In this document: positions 8,142-15,597 of the stretch, piece after piece | Position numbering within the stretch: position 1 is the stretch's first letter | Layout: each line of letters opens with the position of its first letter | Origin: Coemansia sp. RSA 1804 | Lineage: Eukaryota > Kickxellomycota > Kickxellomycetes > Kickxellales > Kickxellaceae | Reading direction: 5' to 3' | DNA: 15,597 nucleotides | Assembly: GCA_027578815.1 (NCBI GenBank) | Contig: JANBTH010000521.1 | Location: forward strand, 1-15,597 | Position numbers and translations under genes: made by a program | Notes under the pieces: generated by a model | Database searches by the model: none | Seen by the model: the letters and a program-made list of their open reading frames with translations, nothing else | Told to the model about the DNA's origin: nothing

Positions 8142-11049
8142 CTAGCTGAGCTGGTTCTGGAGCATGGCAAGCTGCTCCGGGTCAACGCGGGACAGAATGG
8201 CGTGGAAGCGGGCGGCGCCGTTGAGGCGCTCGCACTGAGCCATACTCTGGGCCAGAACCGAGCGGAAATCCATGGCGTAGACGGGATCGGCGGCAAGCAG
8301 GGACTTCCGGCGCGAGTTCTCCGCAACAACGCACTCGTCGGCGGCGGCGGCAGCGGCGTGCGGATAAGCGTCGTCGCCGTCGTACTCGGAGCCGGAGCCG
8401 TACAGCAGGGCGGAGGACCCGGTGTCGGAGATGATCTCGTTCCACAGCGGCACGGCGCGGGGGAGCACGGCCAGCACGCCGTCGTTGGCGGTGGAGCCGA
8501 CGGCCACGGCCAGCGCGAAGGCGTGGAGCCGCCGGGCGGGCACCTGCGTGATATCGTCGTGGAGCCCAACCCAGTGCGAGCAGAAGACAGAGGCGACCGC
8601 GGCGTCCTGCGCCGCGAGGAACTCGCCGAACAGCGCCGGATACTGCACGGCCACGCGCGACAGAAACGCCGAATGGTGCACCAGCACGAGCGCCGAGTCG
8701 CTGTGGTCCACGATGCGCGTGAACCCGGTCCACAGCACATTGCTCCGTGTCAGCGGCTCGGCACACACCGCCGGCGGCGTGCACTGCACCACCACGCTGA
8801 GCGCATTGTACCCGACCAGCGTGGCGCGTGCCGCCAGCGTGGTGTCGGCGACCAGGTTGTGCAGCGCGTCGAGGATGGCGGGCCCGCAGCAGGCGAAGGT
8901 GCGCTCGCCGGCCAGCAGGAAGTAGCTCTCGACCAGGCGCAGCGTCTTGCGGAGCAGATCCGTGCTGGCGTGCAGGAGCGGCGGGATGCGCAGCGCCAGC
9001 GCCAGCAGCGAGTCGTCGAGGTCCGTGGCGTTGCGGAGCAGCGCGCGCCAGAGCTCGATCCCGTCCTCGATCAGATACACGTGGGCCGGGGTGGCCAGAT
9101 CAACGCTGTGCGCGACAAGCGGGGCCGCAAACGCCTGCATGCGGGTGGCCTGGGCGCCCAGGGCCTCGACGAGTCTGGTGACGAGGACAAGGACCGCGGT
9201 CTGGCACATGTTCTCGCCCGCAGCGCTCTCCCACAGCCGCGGAACCATCTGCACAATAGCGTCGGCGAAGGGCGCAACCGCCCGCTGCATGCGTTGCACC
9301 AGCGTGCCGAGGAAGCCGACCATGCGCATGCGCGTGTCCGAGGCCTCGACGTGCGCGAGGACGCTGGCGATGCGCTCGAGGCTGGGCGCCAGGAAGTGCG
9401 CGGAGAACTGCGCGGCGTCAAAGTCCCAGTCGTCCACGCACACAAGGAGGCTGGCCAGCGCCTCCACCCGCACCACCAGCGGCGAGTCCGGCCCCGCCAG
9501 CTCCAGCAGCAGCGCGTACGCGTGTGGCCGCTGCGCAGCTTCGAACCGCACTGGCACCCAGCGCCCGACCAGCCACGCCGCGCGCCACTTGGCCGCCCCG
9601 AGCGGCGAGTCCGGCGTGCGGTGCCGTGCGAGCCATGCGCAGAAGTCGAAGGCGTCGTACAGCTCGTTGGCGCACAGCCCCAGCGCCGCAAGCCTGCCGT
9701 CGCGGCGGTAGAAGGCCGCACTCGGATCCGCCGCCTTATTCTCGTCCTCTTCTTCCTGGCCGACGGCGGCCGCCACCAGCGCAACGAGCTGGTCGCGGTG
9801 CTGGCTGACGAGATCCACAAACAGGTGCTCGGCGCATCTGCGCACGTCAAAGTTCCAGTAGTCGGCAGCCTCGTCGGCCAGCCACGTCTCTGCGTCGTCG
9901 CGCCAGAGCACCAGGTCCCTGGGCTTCAGCGGGAGGTAGCAGCGCATCAGCAGCTCGGCCATCTGCGCAACAAGCGGCGGCGGCACCAGCTGCGCGTCGA
10001 TGATCTCGCGGCACCGGCTGACCTCCGGATCCACCGCGCCGCCGTCGCCGTCGGTGTCGCCGTCGGTTGCGTAGAAGAAGTTGCGCACCACGTTCTTGTA
10101 CAGCGTCAGGCCCTGGATCAGCAGCGGCTCGAGCATCACGCTGCCATCGCCCGCGCCGCCGCCGTCGTCGGCGCTGGCGATGGCTGCGTCCAGGGGCGGC
10201 ACCAGATGCGATGCCTCCTCGCTGATCCGCGCCCAGTACCACGCAAGCATCGGCCCAACGCCCGGCGTGGTGATAAAGCGGATGGCGTGCGAGTTCTGGA
10301 AATCCAGGTACATCTTCCCGTACAGCAGCACGATCTTGCGCAGCGGGACAGCGTCCGCCGACCCGCGCTGCGCAGGCGACAGCCGCCTGTACAGGTCGTA
10401 GAACACCGCCTGGTGCGTCGACGATGCCACGTAGAACTGCTGTGCGTCGTGGTCGGCGTCCTCGATCTTTGCGTACCCAAACACCAGCAGCCGTCGCAGG
10501 ATCTTGAGGCACATGCGGATCGATCTTAGGAGCGGAACCTGGTGCTGGAGCTGGCTCTGCTGGTTGTCACTAGAGACCAGCAGCTGCTGCAGCTGGCCCA
10601 GCCGCTCGGCGTACACCGCGCCCACCGTGGCAAAGACCGGCGGCGTGATCCGGCGCAGCGCCTGGCGTTCGGCAGGCATCGACCGCTGGCACAGTGTCTT
10701 GACAAACAGGTGCATCGTATACAGCGCATTGAGCTCCATAGTCTGCTGCTGCTGCTGCTGCTGCTGCTGTTCTTGTTGTTGTTGCTGCTGTTGTCCGGCG
10801 ATGGCGCGGATGCGCGCAAGCAGATCGTCGGCGAACTCTGGCCACACGCGGGGGAAATCCCACCGCGCAATCCGCGCAACCGCCACGCAGTACTGGACAG
10901 CAATGGCCGGCGTCTGCTCATCGAAGTAGTCCATCAGGTGCGCGCGCACCGTCTGCTTCTCGCTGAGTCCGATACGGTGCAGGTCTGCTCGCTTCCAGTA
11001 CTTGTCTATCCCGTTCTTGAAGTTGATGATGGCCAGCCACCGCGTCTGC

Positions 11050-11085
<36 letters not shown>

Positions 11086-11261
11086 GCAGCTGTCGTCGTC
11101 GCGGCTGATCTGTCTGCGAATATCTCAAACAGCGTGGCGTAGTGGTTGTGCTTTGTCTCGCATGCGCGGAGCTCCTCTTCGGCGGCTGCAATGCGTCCCG
11201 CATCCTGCGACGTGGCCTCCTCCAGTAGCCGTGTTACCGTAGCGCGCTGGTTGCTGTCCAT
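8142..11261 (-). CDS. Importin-beta family nuclear transport receptor (Importin-11/Kap120 type)
   Basis: 1039 residues, intronless, close to yeast Kap120 (1032) and human IPO11 (about 975). The start is the first ATG (11261); the frame is open upstream but has no earlier ATG. It is a Ran-dependent karyopherin that carries cargo through nuclear pores. Family evidence: an importin-beta N-terminal domain at about residues 25-115 with RWLAIINFKNGIDKYWKR (74-91) and SEKQTVRAHL, then WDFPRVWPEFADDLL (about 134-148), matching the IPO11 WPEL region. A mid-protein block near residues 445-480 (LWRDDAETWL, WNFDVRRCAEHLFVDL) corresponds to the IPO11 segment with the same Cys-Glu-x-Leu-Phe pattern. The remainder is HEAT-like helices. 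Two Gln insertions interrupt the N-terminal HEAT region: Q60-Q69 followed by KQQ, and Q157-Q163, E164, Q165-Q173. Coding sequence is strongly GC-rich at third positions, which leaves long stop-free frames on the opposite strand. Confidence 0.9.
10743..10793 (-). repeat. CAG/CAA tract encoding Q7-E-Q9 in the importin
   Basis: On the coding strand, seven CAA/CAG codons, one GAA, then nine perfect CAG codons encode residues 157-173. The tract lies between the IRAIAG helix end and the ELNALYTMHLFVKTL helix. This points to an inter-helix loop in the HEAT array. Confidence 0.9.
11055..11084 (-). repeat. CAG(10) tract encoding Q60-Q69 in the importin
   Basis: Ten perfect CAG codons on the coding strand, followed by AAG CAG CAG. 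The tract interrupts the importin N-terminal domain just before the conserved RWLAIINFK helix, where IPO11 has only a short linker. Confidence 0.9.
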
Positions 11262-11776
11262 TGTTGCTTCCGCCCTACTATCTCTTGCTTGTGTTTTGGC
11301 TGGCCAAACGACGGCGGCGGGTGAAAGAAGAAAAAAACCCAGAGGATGCGTTTGTTTGATGGGCGACGACAGCGATGGAAAAGAACAATGAAGAAAACAC
11401 ACAGGAGAAAATAAAAAAATAAAAACGGCTTTTTAGCTCAACCTCGATCTAGGATGGCTTTTGTAGGTTGCTGTTGATGCGAAAAGGAAAGAAGAAAGCA
11501 AACTAACTCCGTAGCCCTATTTGGGGGCGTTTTCTCTACACCCACTACAAAGATCATCCGCCTCCAGACTTTTGGGAGCTGGAACGACGATCCTGCTGTT
11601 GAAAAATATAAACGGCTGATTATATAAAGCGCTATGTCCTCTTCCTTCAGAAACTAACAGCAAATGTTAGCACAGAGAAAGAGAGAGTGCGAGGCACAGA
11701 GTGTGTATTTGGTAATAGCGTCTGAGAGAGAGAGGAAAAGATATGAGACCCACAGGCAGTATCTCCAGCATGTCCG
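11262..11776 (-). promoter_or_regulatory. Importin promoter and glucanosyltransferase 3' region
   Basis: 515 nt between the glucanosyltransferase stop codon and the importin start codon, both genes on the minus strand. No gene is supported. An AT-rich element reading TTTATATAAT on the minus strand lies at about 11619-11628, some 360 nt from the importin ATG, and a T/A-rich block is near 11408-11425. Either could be a core promoter element. Without transcript ends the split between terminator and promoter is unknown. Confidence 0.45.
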
Positions 11777-13402
11777 TTAGAACAGGTAGTGCGCGACGGC
11801 AGCAGCAGCCAACAGCTTGACAAAGGCAGTGGCAGCGGCGGAGGCAGCGCCCGACGTGCTGTTGTCATCGTCCTGCGAAGTGGAGCCATCGGTGGAGTCG
11901 CCCGAGTCGTCGGCAGAGTCGTCGTCCTTGTCATTGCCGCTACCGCTGCCGACATTGGAGGACGGGGTGCCCACGCTGCCAATATCGTCCTTCTTGGTGA
12001 GGCACACAGAGTCGTCCTTGACCTTTGGCGACTTGACAGCAACGGTGTCGGCACCGTCGATCTCGCACTTTGCGTACTTCTGGTTGACGTAGTTCTTGTT
12101 GACGATCCACGCGGCTCGCTGGTTGGAGTCGCAGGCCACGTAGTTGCCGTACTCGCCCTTGGAGGTATCGTACGCCACCTCGGCACAGCTGGTCAGGCCG
12201 CAGATGTTGCCCACGGCCTCGCCCACGGCCTTGCCCTCGGATGCGCTCAGATCGATGTTCTTGAATGTGCAGCCCAGCGAGTCCAGCATGCATTGGCACC
12301 GCTCCTCCGACGGCGTCGGCGGCAGGGCGTCGGGGCTGACCTTCCACGAGCCGCTGGCCTTGGGACACGTGCTGTCCTTGGACTGCGGCTTGTACGCGGA
12401 CATCTTGACGCCCTGCGGCTTGGCTGCAGCCATGGCCTTCTTGAACCCGTCGTAGTCGCCGGTCTTCTCGTACTTGGAGTCCCCGTACGACACCTTGACA
12501 ATGCCGTACTTGTTGTCCTCCTCGGTGAACTCGTACATGATGCCGCCGGAGAACGTGCCGCCCATGTCCGACCCGTACAGGGACTTGACCTCGGGGAACG
12601 TGCGCGGGCGGTTGATGTTGCACCCGAACTCGGTCAGCAGCGACGGAATCGAGTAGTCCGTCATGTTCTTCGTGACATCCGCGTACCCGGAGGTCTGGAA
12701 ATCCGTCTCGTCTCCGCACCAGCGGTAGATGTTGATGCCGTAGAAGTCGGCGCGCGTCTCCTCGTCGCCGCAGTTGAAGTAGTTGATCAGGTTCATGCGG
12801 ATCTCCATGTCGTCGTTGTCGGCGTAGCCAACGGGGGTTTCCAGACCCTTGCTGCGCAGGTATGCCTTCATGTCGCGCACGGCGGCCTTGACGAAGGCGG
12901 CCGACGGAGTGGTGTCAACGTCGTTGGCCACCTCGTTGCCCGCGATCCACGCAACCACCTGGTTTCCGTACTTCGTGAACGCATCGACCTTGGCCGCCCA
13001 GTGGCTCATCAGATCGTGGTCCCAGTACGGCTGGCTCCGGTTGATCGAGTACTTGGGCGACGGCATGTCGAGCACAACGTAGATGCCCGCATCCTCCAGC
13101 GCCTTCATGCACTCGTCGTGGTTGTTGTTGTAGTCCACCTCGTACACGCGGATCGAGTTGAGCCCGAGGTCCTTGAATGCCTCCACGTCGCGCTTGCATC
13201 CGGCTGCGTCGGCCAGCGGGTCCGGGTCCGATGACGATAGCCCCGTGCGCGGCTGGTACGCCACGCCCTTGAAGAAAAACTGGTCGCCCGTCTTCTCGTT
13301 GAAGAACTTGCTGCCCTTGATCACAATCGGGTCCATGGCCGCCAGGGCCGCTGATGCCGCGCACAGCATCCCCGCGATGCTGCCAAGCAATGACGTCTTC
13401 AT
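11777..13402 (-). CDS. GAS1: GPI-anchored 1,3-beta-glucanosyltransferase, GH72 + X8/CBM43 (Gas/Gel family)
   Basis: Intronless, 541 residues. It cuts and re-joins beta-1,3-glucan chains outside the plasma membrane, lengthening and remodelling the cell wall. A signal peptide occupies about residues 1-21 (hydrophobic, ending SAALAA). The GH72 catalytic domain runs from about 23 to 330. The acid/base is Glu157 in WIAGNEVAND and the nucleophile Glu258 in LLTEFGCN, spaced as in yeast Gas1. The X8/CBM43 Cys-rich domain covers about 366-446 (ERCQCMLDSLGC, CGLTSCAEV), which places it in the GH72+ subgroup. A Ser/Asp/Gly-rich linker (about 475-518) is followed by a small-residue site near NSTSGAAS and a hydrophobic tail to Phe541, a standard GPI signal. 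The ATG at 13402 follows an A/C-rich leader. The Gas/Gel family assignment is firm; fungi have several paralogues, so the symbol is a family label, not a proven orthologue. Confidence 0.95.
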   Translation of the reverse strand: MKTSLLGSIAGMLCAASAALAAMDPIVIKGSKFFNEKTGDQFFFKGVAYQPRTGLSSSDPDPLADAAGCKRDVEAFKDLGLNSIRVYEVDYNNNHDECMKALEDAGIYVVLDMPSPKYSINRSQPYWDHDLMSHWAAKVDAFTKYGNQVVAWIAGNEVANDVDTTPSAAFVKAAVRDMKAYLRSKGLETPVGYADNDDMEIRMNLINYFNCGDEETRADFYGINIYRWCGDETDFQTSGYADVTKNMTDYSIPSLLTEFGCNINRPRTFPEVKSLYGSDMGGTFSGGIMYEFTEEDNKYGIVKVSYGDSKYEKTGDYDGFKKAMAAAKPQGVKMSAYKPQSKDSTCPKASGSWKVSPDALPPTPSEERCQCMLDSLGCTFKNIDLSASEGKAVGEAVGNICGLTSCAEVAYDTSKGEYGNYVACDSNQRAAWIVNKNYVNQKYAKCEIDGADTVAVKSPKVKDDSVCLTKKDDIGSVGTPSSNVGSGSGNDKDDDSADDSGDSTDGSTSQDDDNSTSGAASAAATAFVKLLAAAAVAHYLF

Positions 13403-13560
13403 GGTTGTTTGTTTTGTTGGTCGGCTAGCGAGCGAAGCGAATAGAGAGAAGTTGAGGAAGGGAAAGGCGAAGGTGAAGGTGAAGAAGATAGCAAAGGGGG
13501 GGTGGAGAAAATAGGTGTGTGGAAGAGAATAAAAAGGAAAGACGGACCGTGGTGGGCTTT
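13403..13560 (-). promoter_or_regulatory. Pyrimidine-rich promoter/leader of the glucanosyltransferase gene
   Basis: Read on the minus strand, the 150 nt before the ATG are C/T-rich blocks ending in an A/C-rich leader with AAC repeats, ACAAACAACC, just before the start codon. This is the usual layout of a strongly expressed fungal promoter with a pyrimidine initiator region. No precise start site can be read from sequence. Confidence 0.45.
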
Positions 13561-15220
13561 TTCATTAACCAGCCTGTGCGGCCGTCCACGGGAATGGAAT
13601 GGTTCTTTTATGAACTTGGGAAGCATGTCAGTCGGCGGGTTCTGAGGTTTTTTCTTTTGGCCATTCTTTGTTTACTACTGCTTTCCATGCTTTCTAATAA
13701 TACATTTGGGGTGGGCCTTTTGTTGGTCCCCGCCCATTTTTCCAGAAACGAAAATTCCAGGTAGAACCGGCGTGCAGAAAGGAGAAACAAGCAGAATGGC
13801 TACTATTGGGTGGCTCTTTACTGTGTGCGATTCGCCTCCCTTTTTCTTTTCCTTTTTCTTTTCTCTCTTCTTTTGCCCAGCACAAACACATGCACACACG
13901 AGACCACAGTCCATCACCAACATCACCAACACCATGCTGCAGTCCCTGTTGTTGTTATTGTTGTTTACTTTGTCTTCCCGCGCCGTCTGCTTCTTCATAA
14001 CTCGGCGAAGGAAAAGGAAACAGGGGAAGTAGTGTCATTCTGGCGAGAACTGGCTTTCTCTCTCCCCTTCTTTTATTTGGAAGTTTTCGGTGACATCATC
14101 TGGGCTCTTGGCGATCTCCTCCACGCGCTTTGAGGAAGGGGAGCAAGCACTACTAGCATACCTAGCATTTCTGAAATGCGAGCAATGCCTTCGTCAGCAC
14201 TTGCTGGACAGGCTAAATAATAAGGAGAACATGAAGATGATGCGGGAGTTCCACAAGGGAGCATGCATCAATCTGTGGACATTGTCTGGTGTCTAAAAAA
14301 AGTCAGCCAACTCTGTTCCTGGCGCTGCAGCCTGCTTGCTTTTGTGGCTTTCTTGGCCATTCTCTTTTTCGCTGCTGTTTCTGCTGCCGCAAACTCTGGA
14401 TTTAGGCATCGGCACATCCCAGGCTATTGGCCATCCAAACTTTGGTGCTTGTGATTACATGTGGAAACTCTTATATCTCTTATCGCTGCTGTGCTCTGGG
14501 ATACATGGCTTCTATTGTAATATTATTTTCAATGCCATCCAATTCTTTATCTCTTTTGGCATGTTGGCAGGGCTTTCCATCAGCTCGTTCACACGTGCCT
14601 CCTCCACTGGCAATGAATGGGGGAGGGGGATAATGTACAGAGACATAAATAAAAAAGAACCTCCACGCCGATCAAAGTCATTAATCAATATCATACACAG
14701 TTTATCCCCTTTTATTCACTTTCCCCCTTAAATTGCGTTATCTGCAAATAAAAAATTTTCAACGGATGATGTTTGGCAAACTGTTGGGCGTGAAAAGCTC
14801 CTTTCCTAGAGACACAAATTGGCATTCTTAGAGTGTTAGAGAGAATAAAAGGGTGCTTGGGATTCATGTGCCCTGAGCCGGGGCCAGCAATTGTTGTGGA
14901 ACAAAGAGCCGGACAACAGACCCGGCGACGGGCCTTTCTTCACTGCGCAAATAGCGGAAGACTAGTCTTTTTTTCACCAGTGTCAAACTGTGCCTTTTGA
15001 CTTTTTTCCCTTTTTTCCCCCAACAATTGAAAGTCTTTTTTCGTTGCTTGTTTGCTGCCTGTGACTTTTTTTTATCGTCCAAAATTTTCTCTTTTTTCTT
15101 TCTTTTTTTATCGTTCTATTTAGGTACTTTCATTTCTCTGAATTACATACACTCGCTATATCTGTTTTCTTTTTTGTCTAGTTTTCTGTTCCGGTAACCG
15201 TCATTTAGTGCTGCTAACCG
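13561..15220. other. Divergent intergenic region with only weak ORF candidates
   Basis: About 1.7 kb between the promoters of the glucanosyltransferase and PRPP synthetase genes. It contains a pyrimidine tract (13840-13880), an A/C-rich stretch (13881-13933), several short overlapping frames at 13810-14460, and a CACGTG at 14592-14597. From 14980 onward it becomes T/C-rich, which fits the PRPP synthetase promoter. I recognise no conserved gene, tRNA or repeat element. Confidence 0.5.
13934..14032 (+). CDS. Hypothetical 33-residue membrane or secreted peptide (doubtful)
   Basis: The ATG at 13934 follows a long pyrimidine block, CAG, then about 53 nt of almost G-free A/C-rich DNA, which looks like a fungal promoter and leader. 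The peptide starts MLQSLLLLLLFTLSS, signal-peptide- or anchor-like, and ends with a basic RRRKRKQGK tail and TAG. After this single TAG the same frame stays open to 14296 (87 more codons), with a Glu/Leu/Cys-rich segment. Two other frames are also open here, so coding potential is not established. It could be noise or a decayed gene. Confidence 0.15.
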   Translation: MLQSLLLLLLFTLSSRAVCFFITRRRKRKQGK

Positions 15221-15232
15221 AAAGAACCGCTG

Positions 15233-15239
15233 TATATAT
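15233..15239 (+). promoter_or_regulatory. TATA-like element of the PRPP synthetase gene
   Basis: TATATAT at 15233-15239, about 63 nt upstream of the start codon at 15302 and downstream of a T/C-rich block. The spacing is short, so transcription would begin very near the ATG if this works as a TATA box. Confidence 0.4.
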
Positions 15240-15301
15240 CCATAGAAAGGAGGTGAATCTCCTTACATACTTTTTTTACTACTCGGTAGCTGCCAAAACC
15301 A

Positions 15302-15597
15302 ATGTCGAGCAACTCTATTCGGATTCTTGCCGGTAATTCGCACCCGGCTCTTGCCAAGCTAATTGCAAAGTAAGTGCTTTTGATAGTCCTCTTGTCCTAT
15401 CTTGACAGGGCCAGAGAGCGGTAGTAGTAGTAGTAGTAACTAAGCTATGTGCGTTCTGCGTGTCGTCTAATCTCTTCTGTTCGCCCGCTCTCTTTGCTCA
15501 TCACTCTTTTGCAATTGCTGCGGTGTAGGCGCCTGGGCAGCGATCTGGCCAACGTCACCGTTGCAAAGTACTCGAACCAGGAAACGGCAGTGACCAT
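15302..15597 (+). CDS. Ribose-phosphate pyrophosphokinase (PRPP synthetase), 5' part only
   Basis: Makes phosphoribosyl pyrophosphate from ribose 5-phosphate and ATP, the precursor for purine, pyrimidine, histidine, tryptophan and NAD synthesis in the cytosol. Exon 1 is 15302-15369 and exon 2 starts at 15529 and runs off the window. Joined they encode about 45 residues: MSSNSIRILAGNSHPALAK, then LIAKRLGSDLANVTVAKYSN, then QETAVT. The GNSHP/ALA, RLG and YSNQET elements are the signature N-terminus of this family (human PRPS has FSNQET at the same place). The ATP- and ribose-phosphate-binding loops lie beyond the window. Fungi carry several PRS paralogues and the fragment does not say which one this is. 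Confidence 0.9.
15370..15528 (+). other. PRPP synthetase intron 1 (159 nt)
   Basis: Donor GTAAGT at 15370 and acceptor GTGTAG ending at 15528. It splits the Lys codon (AA/G) of LIAK-RLG, and joining restores the conserved RLG motif in frame. A (GTA)n run (15421-15438) lies inside, followed by TAACTAAG and CTAAT, either of which could be the branch site. A competing acceptor at 15409-15410 would not give the conserved continuation. Confidence 0.9.
15421..15438 (+). repeat. (GTA)6 microsatellite in the PRPP synthetase intron
   Basis: Six tandem GTA units within the first intron, leading directly into the candidate branch sequence TAACTAAG. Each unit also contains a TAG, so the tract offers repeated AG dinucleotides, all upstream of the presumed branch point and therefore not expected to act as acceptors. 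Confidence 0.8.

Noticed and set aside
11262..11402. N-terminal extension of the importin by 47 codons
   Set aside because: The frame is open upstream, but the extension begins with GTG, has no ATG, and does not resemble the family. The first ATG at 11261 begins just before the conserved importin N-terminal domain.
11789..13234. 481-codon plus-strand frame opposite the glucanosyltransferase
   Set aside because: It is a shadow of the GC-rich minus-strand gene. Its Val/Leu/Arg/Gly-rich translation matches no family, while the minus-strand frame has complete GH72 and X8 domains.
14263..14731. Overlapping short frames at 14263-14454 and 14336-14731
   Set aside because: They lack family features, overlap each other in different frames, are Phe/Leu/Ser-rich from T-rich DNA, and have no clear leader.
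1..15597. tRNA, rRNA, transposon or CRISPR content
   Set aside because: A visual scan found no tRNA B-box with matching arms, no rRNA-like sequence, no transposase or reverse-transcriptase motifs, no terminal inverted repeats and no spaced direct repeats.

Overview
The window is nuclear DNA from a fungus. It carries spliceosomal introns, AT-rich and pyrimidine-rich intergenic DNA, GC-rich coding sequence, and a typically fungal gene set: a GPI-anchored GH72 cell-wall transferase and a short Gcn5 without the metazoan PCAF N-terminal domain. Long Gln/His/Ala tracts in two proteins and low intron density suggest an early-diverging 'zygomycete' lineage, possibly Kickxellomycotina. That placement is inference; nothing here fixes it.

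Layout. 1-2174: T-rich DNA with no convincing gene, probably the promoter and leader of the next gene. 2175-4490 (+): a 771-residue HMG-box transcription factor full of Gln, His and Ala runs. 4491-4925: short convergent intergenic region. 7845-4926 (-): GCN5 histone acetyltransferase, rebuilt here from five exons (421 residues, GNAT plus bromodomain). Its first intron uses a GC-AG splice pair and its third is 938 nt long. 11261-8142 (-): an intronless importin-beta family receptor of the Importin-11/Kap120 type (1039 residues), with two polyglutamine insertions in its N-terminal HEAT region. 13402-11777 (-): an intronless GH72 + X8 beta-1,3-glucanosyltransferase with signal peptide and GPI signal. 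13403-15301: a 1.9-kb divergent intergenic region with only weak small-ORF candidates. 15302 to the window end (+): the first two exons of ribose-phosphate pyrophosphokinase (PRPP synthetase), cut by the window edge.

The genes are single, separately promoted housekeeping or regulatory genes, not an operon or pathway cluster. GCN5, the importin and the glucanosyltransferase lie head-to-tail on the minus strand. The HMG factor converges on GCN5, and PRPP synthetase diverges from the glucanosyltransferase. I see no mobile element, CRISPR array, tRNA, rRNA or biosynthetic cluster. No previously undescribed system stands out. The observations most worth checking are the GC-AG intron in GCN5, the polyglutamine insertions in a conserved karyopherin, the concentration of CAG-type repeats in two neighbouring genes, and a candidate leader intron before the HMG gene.
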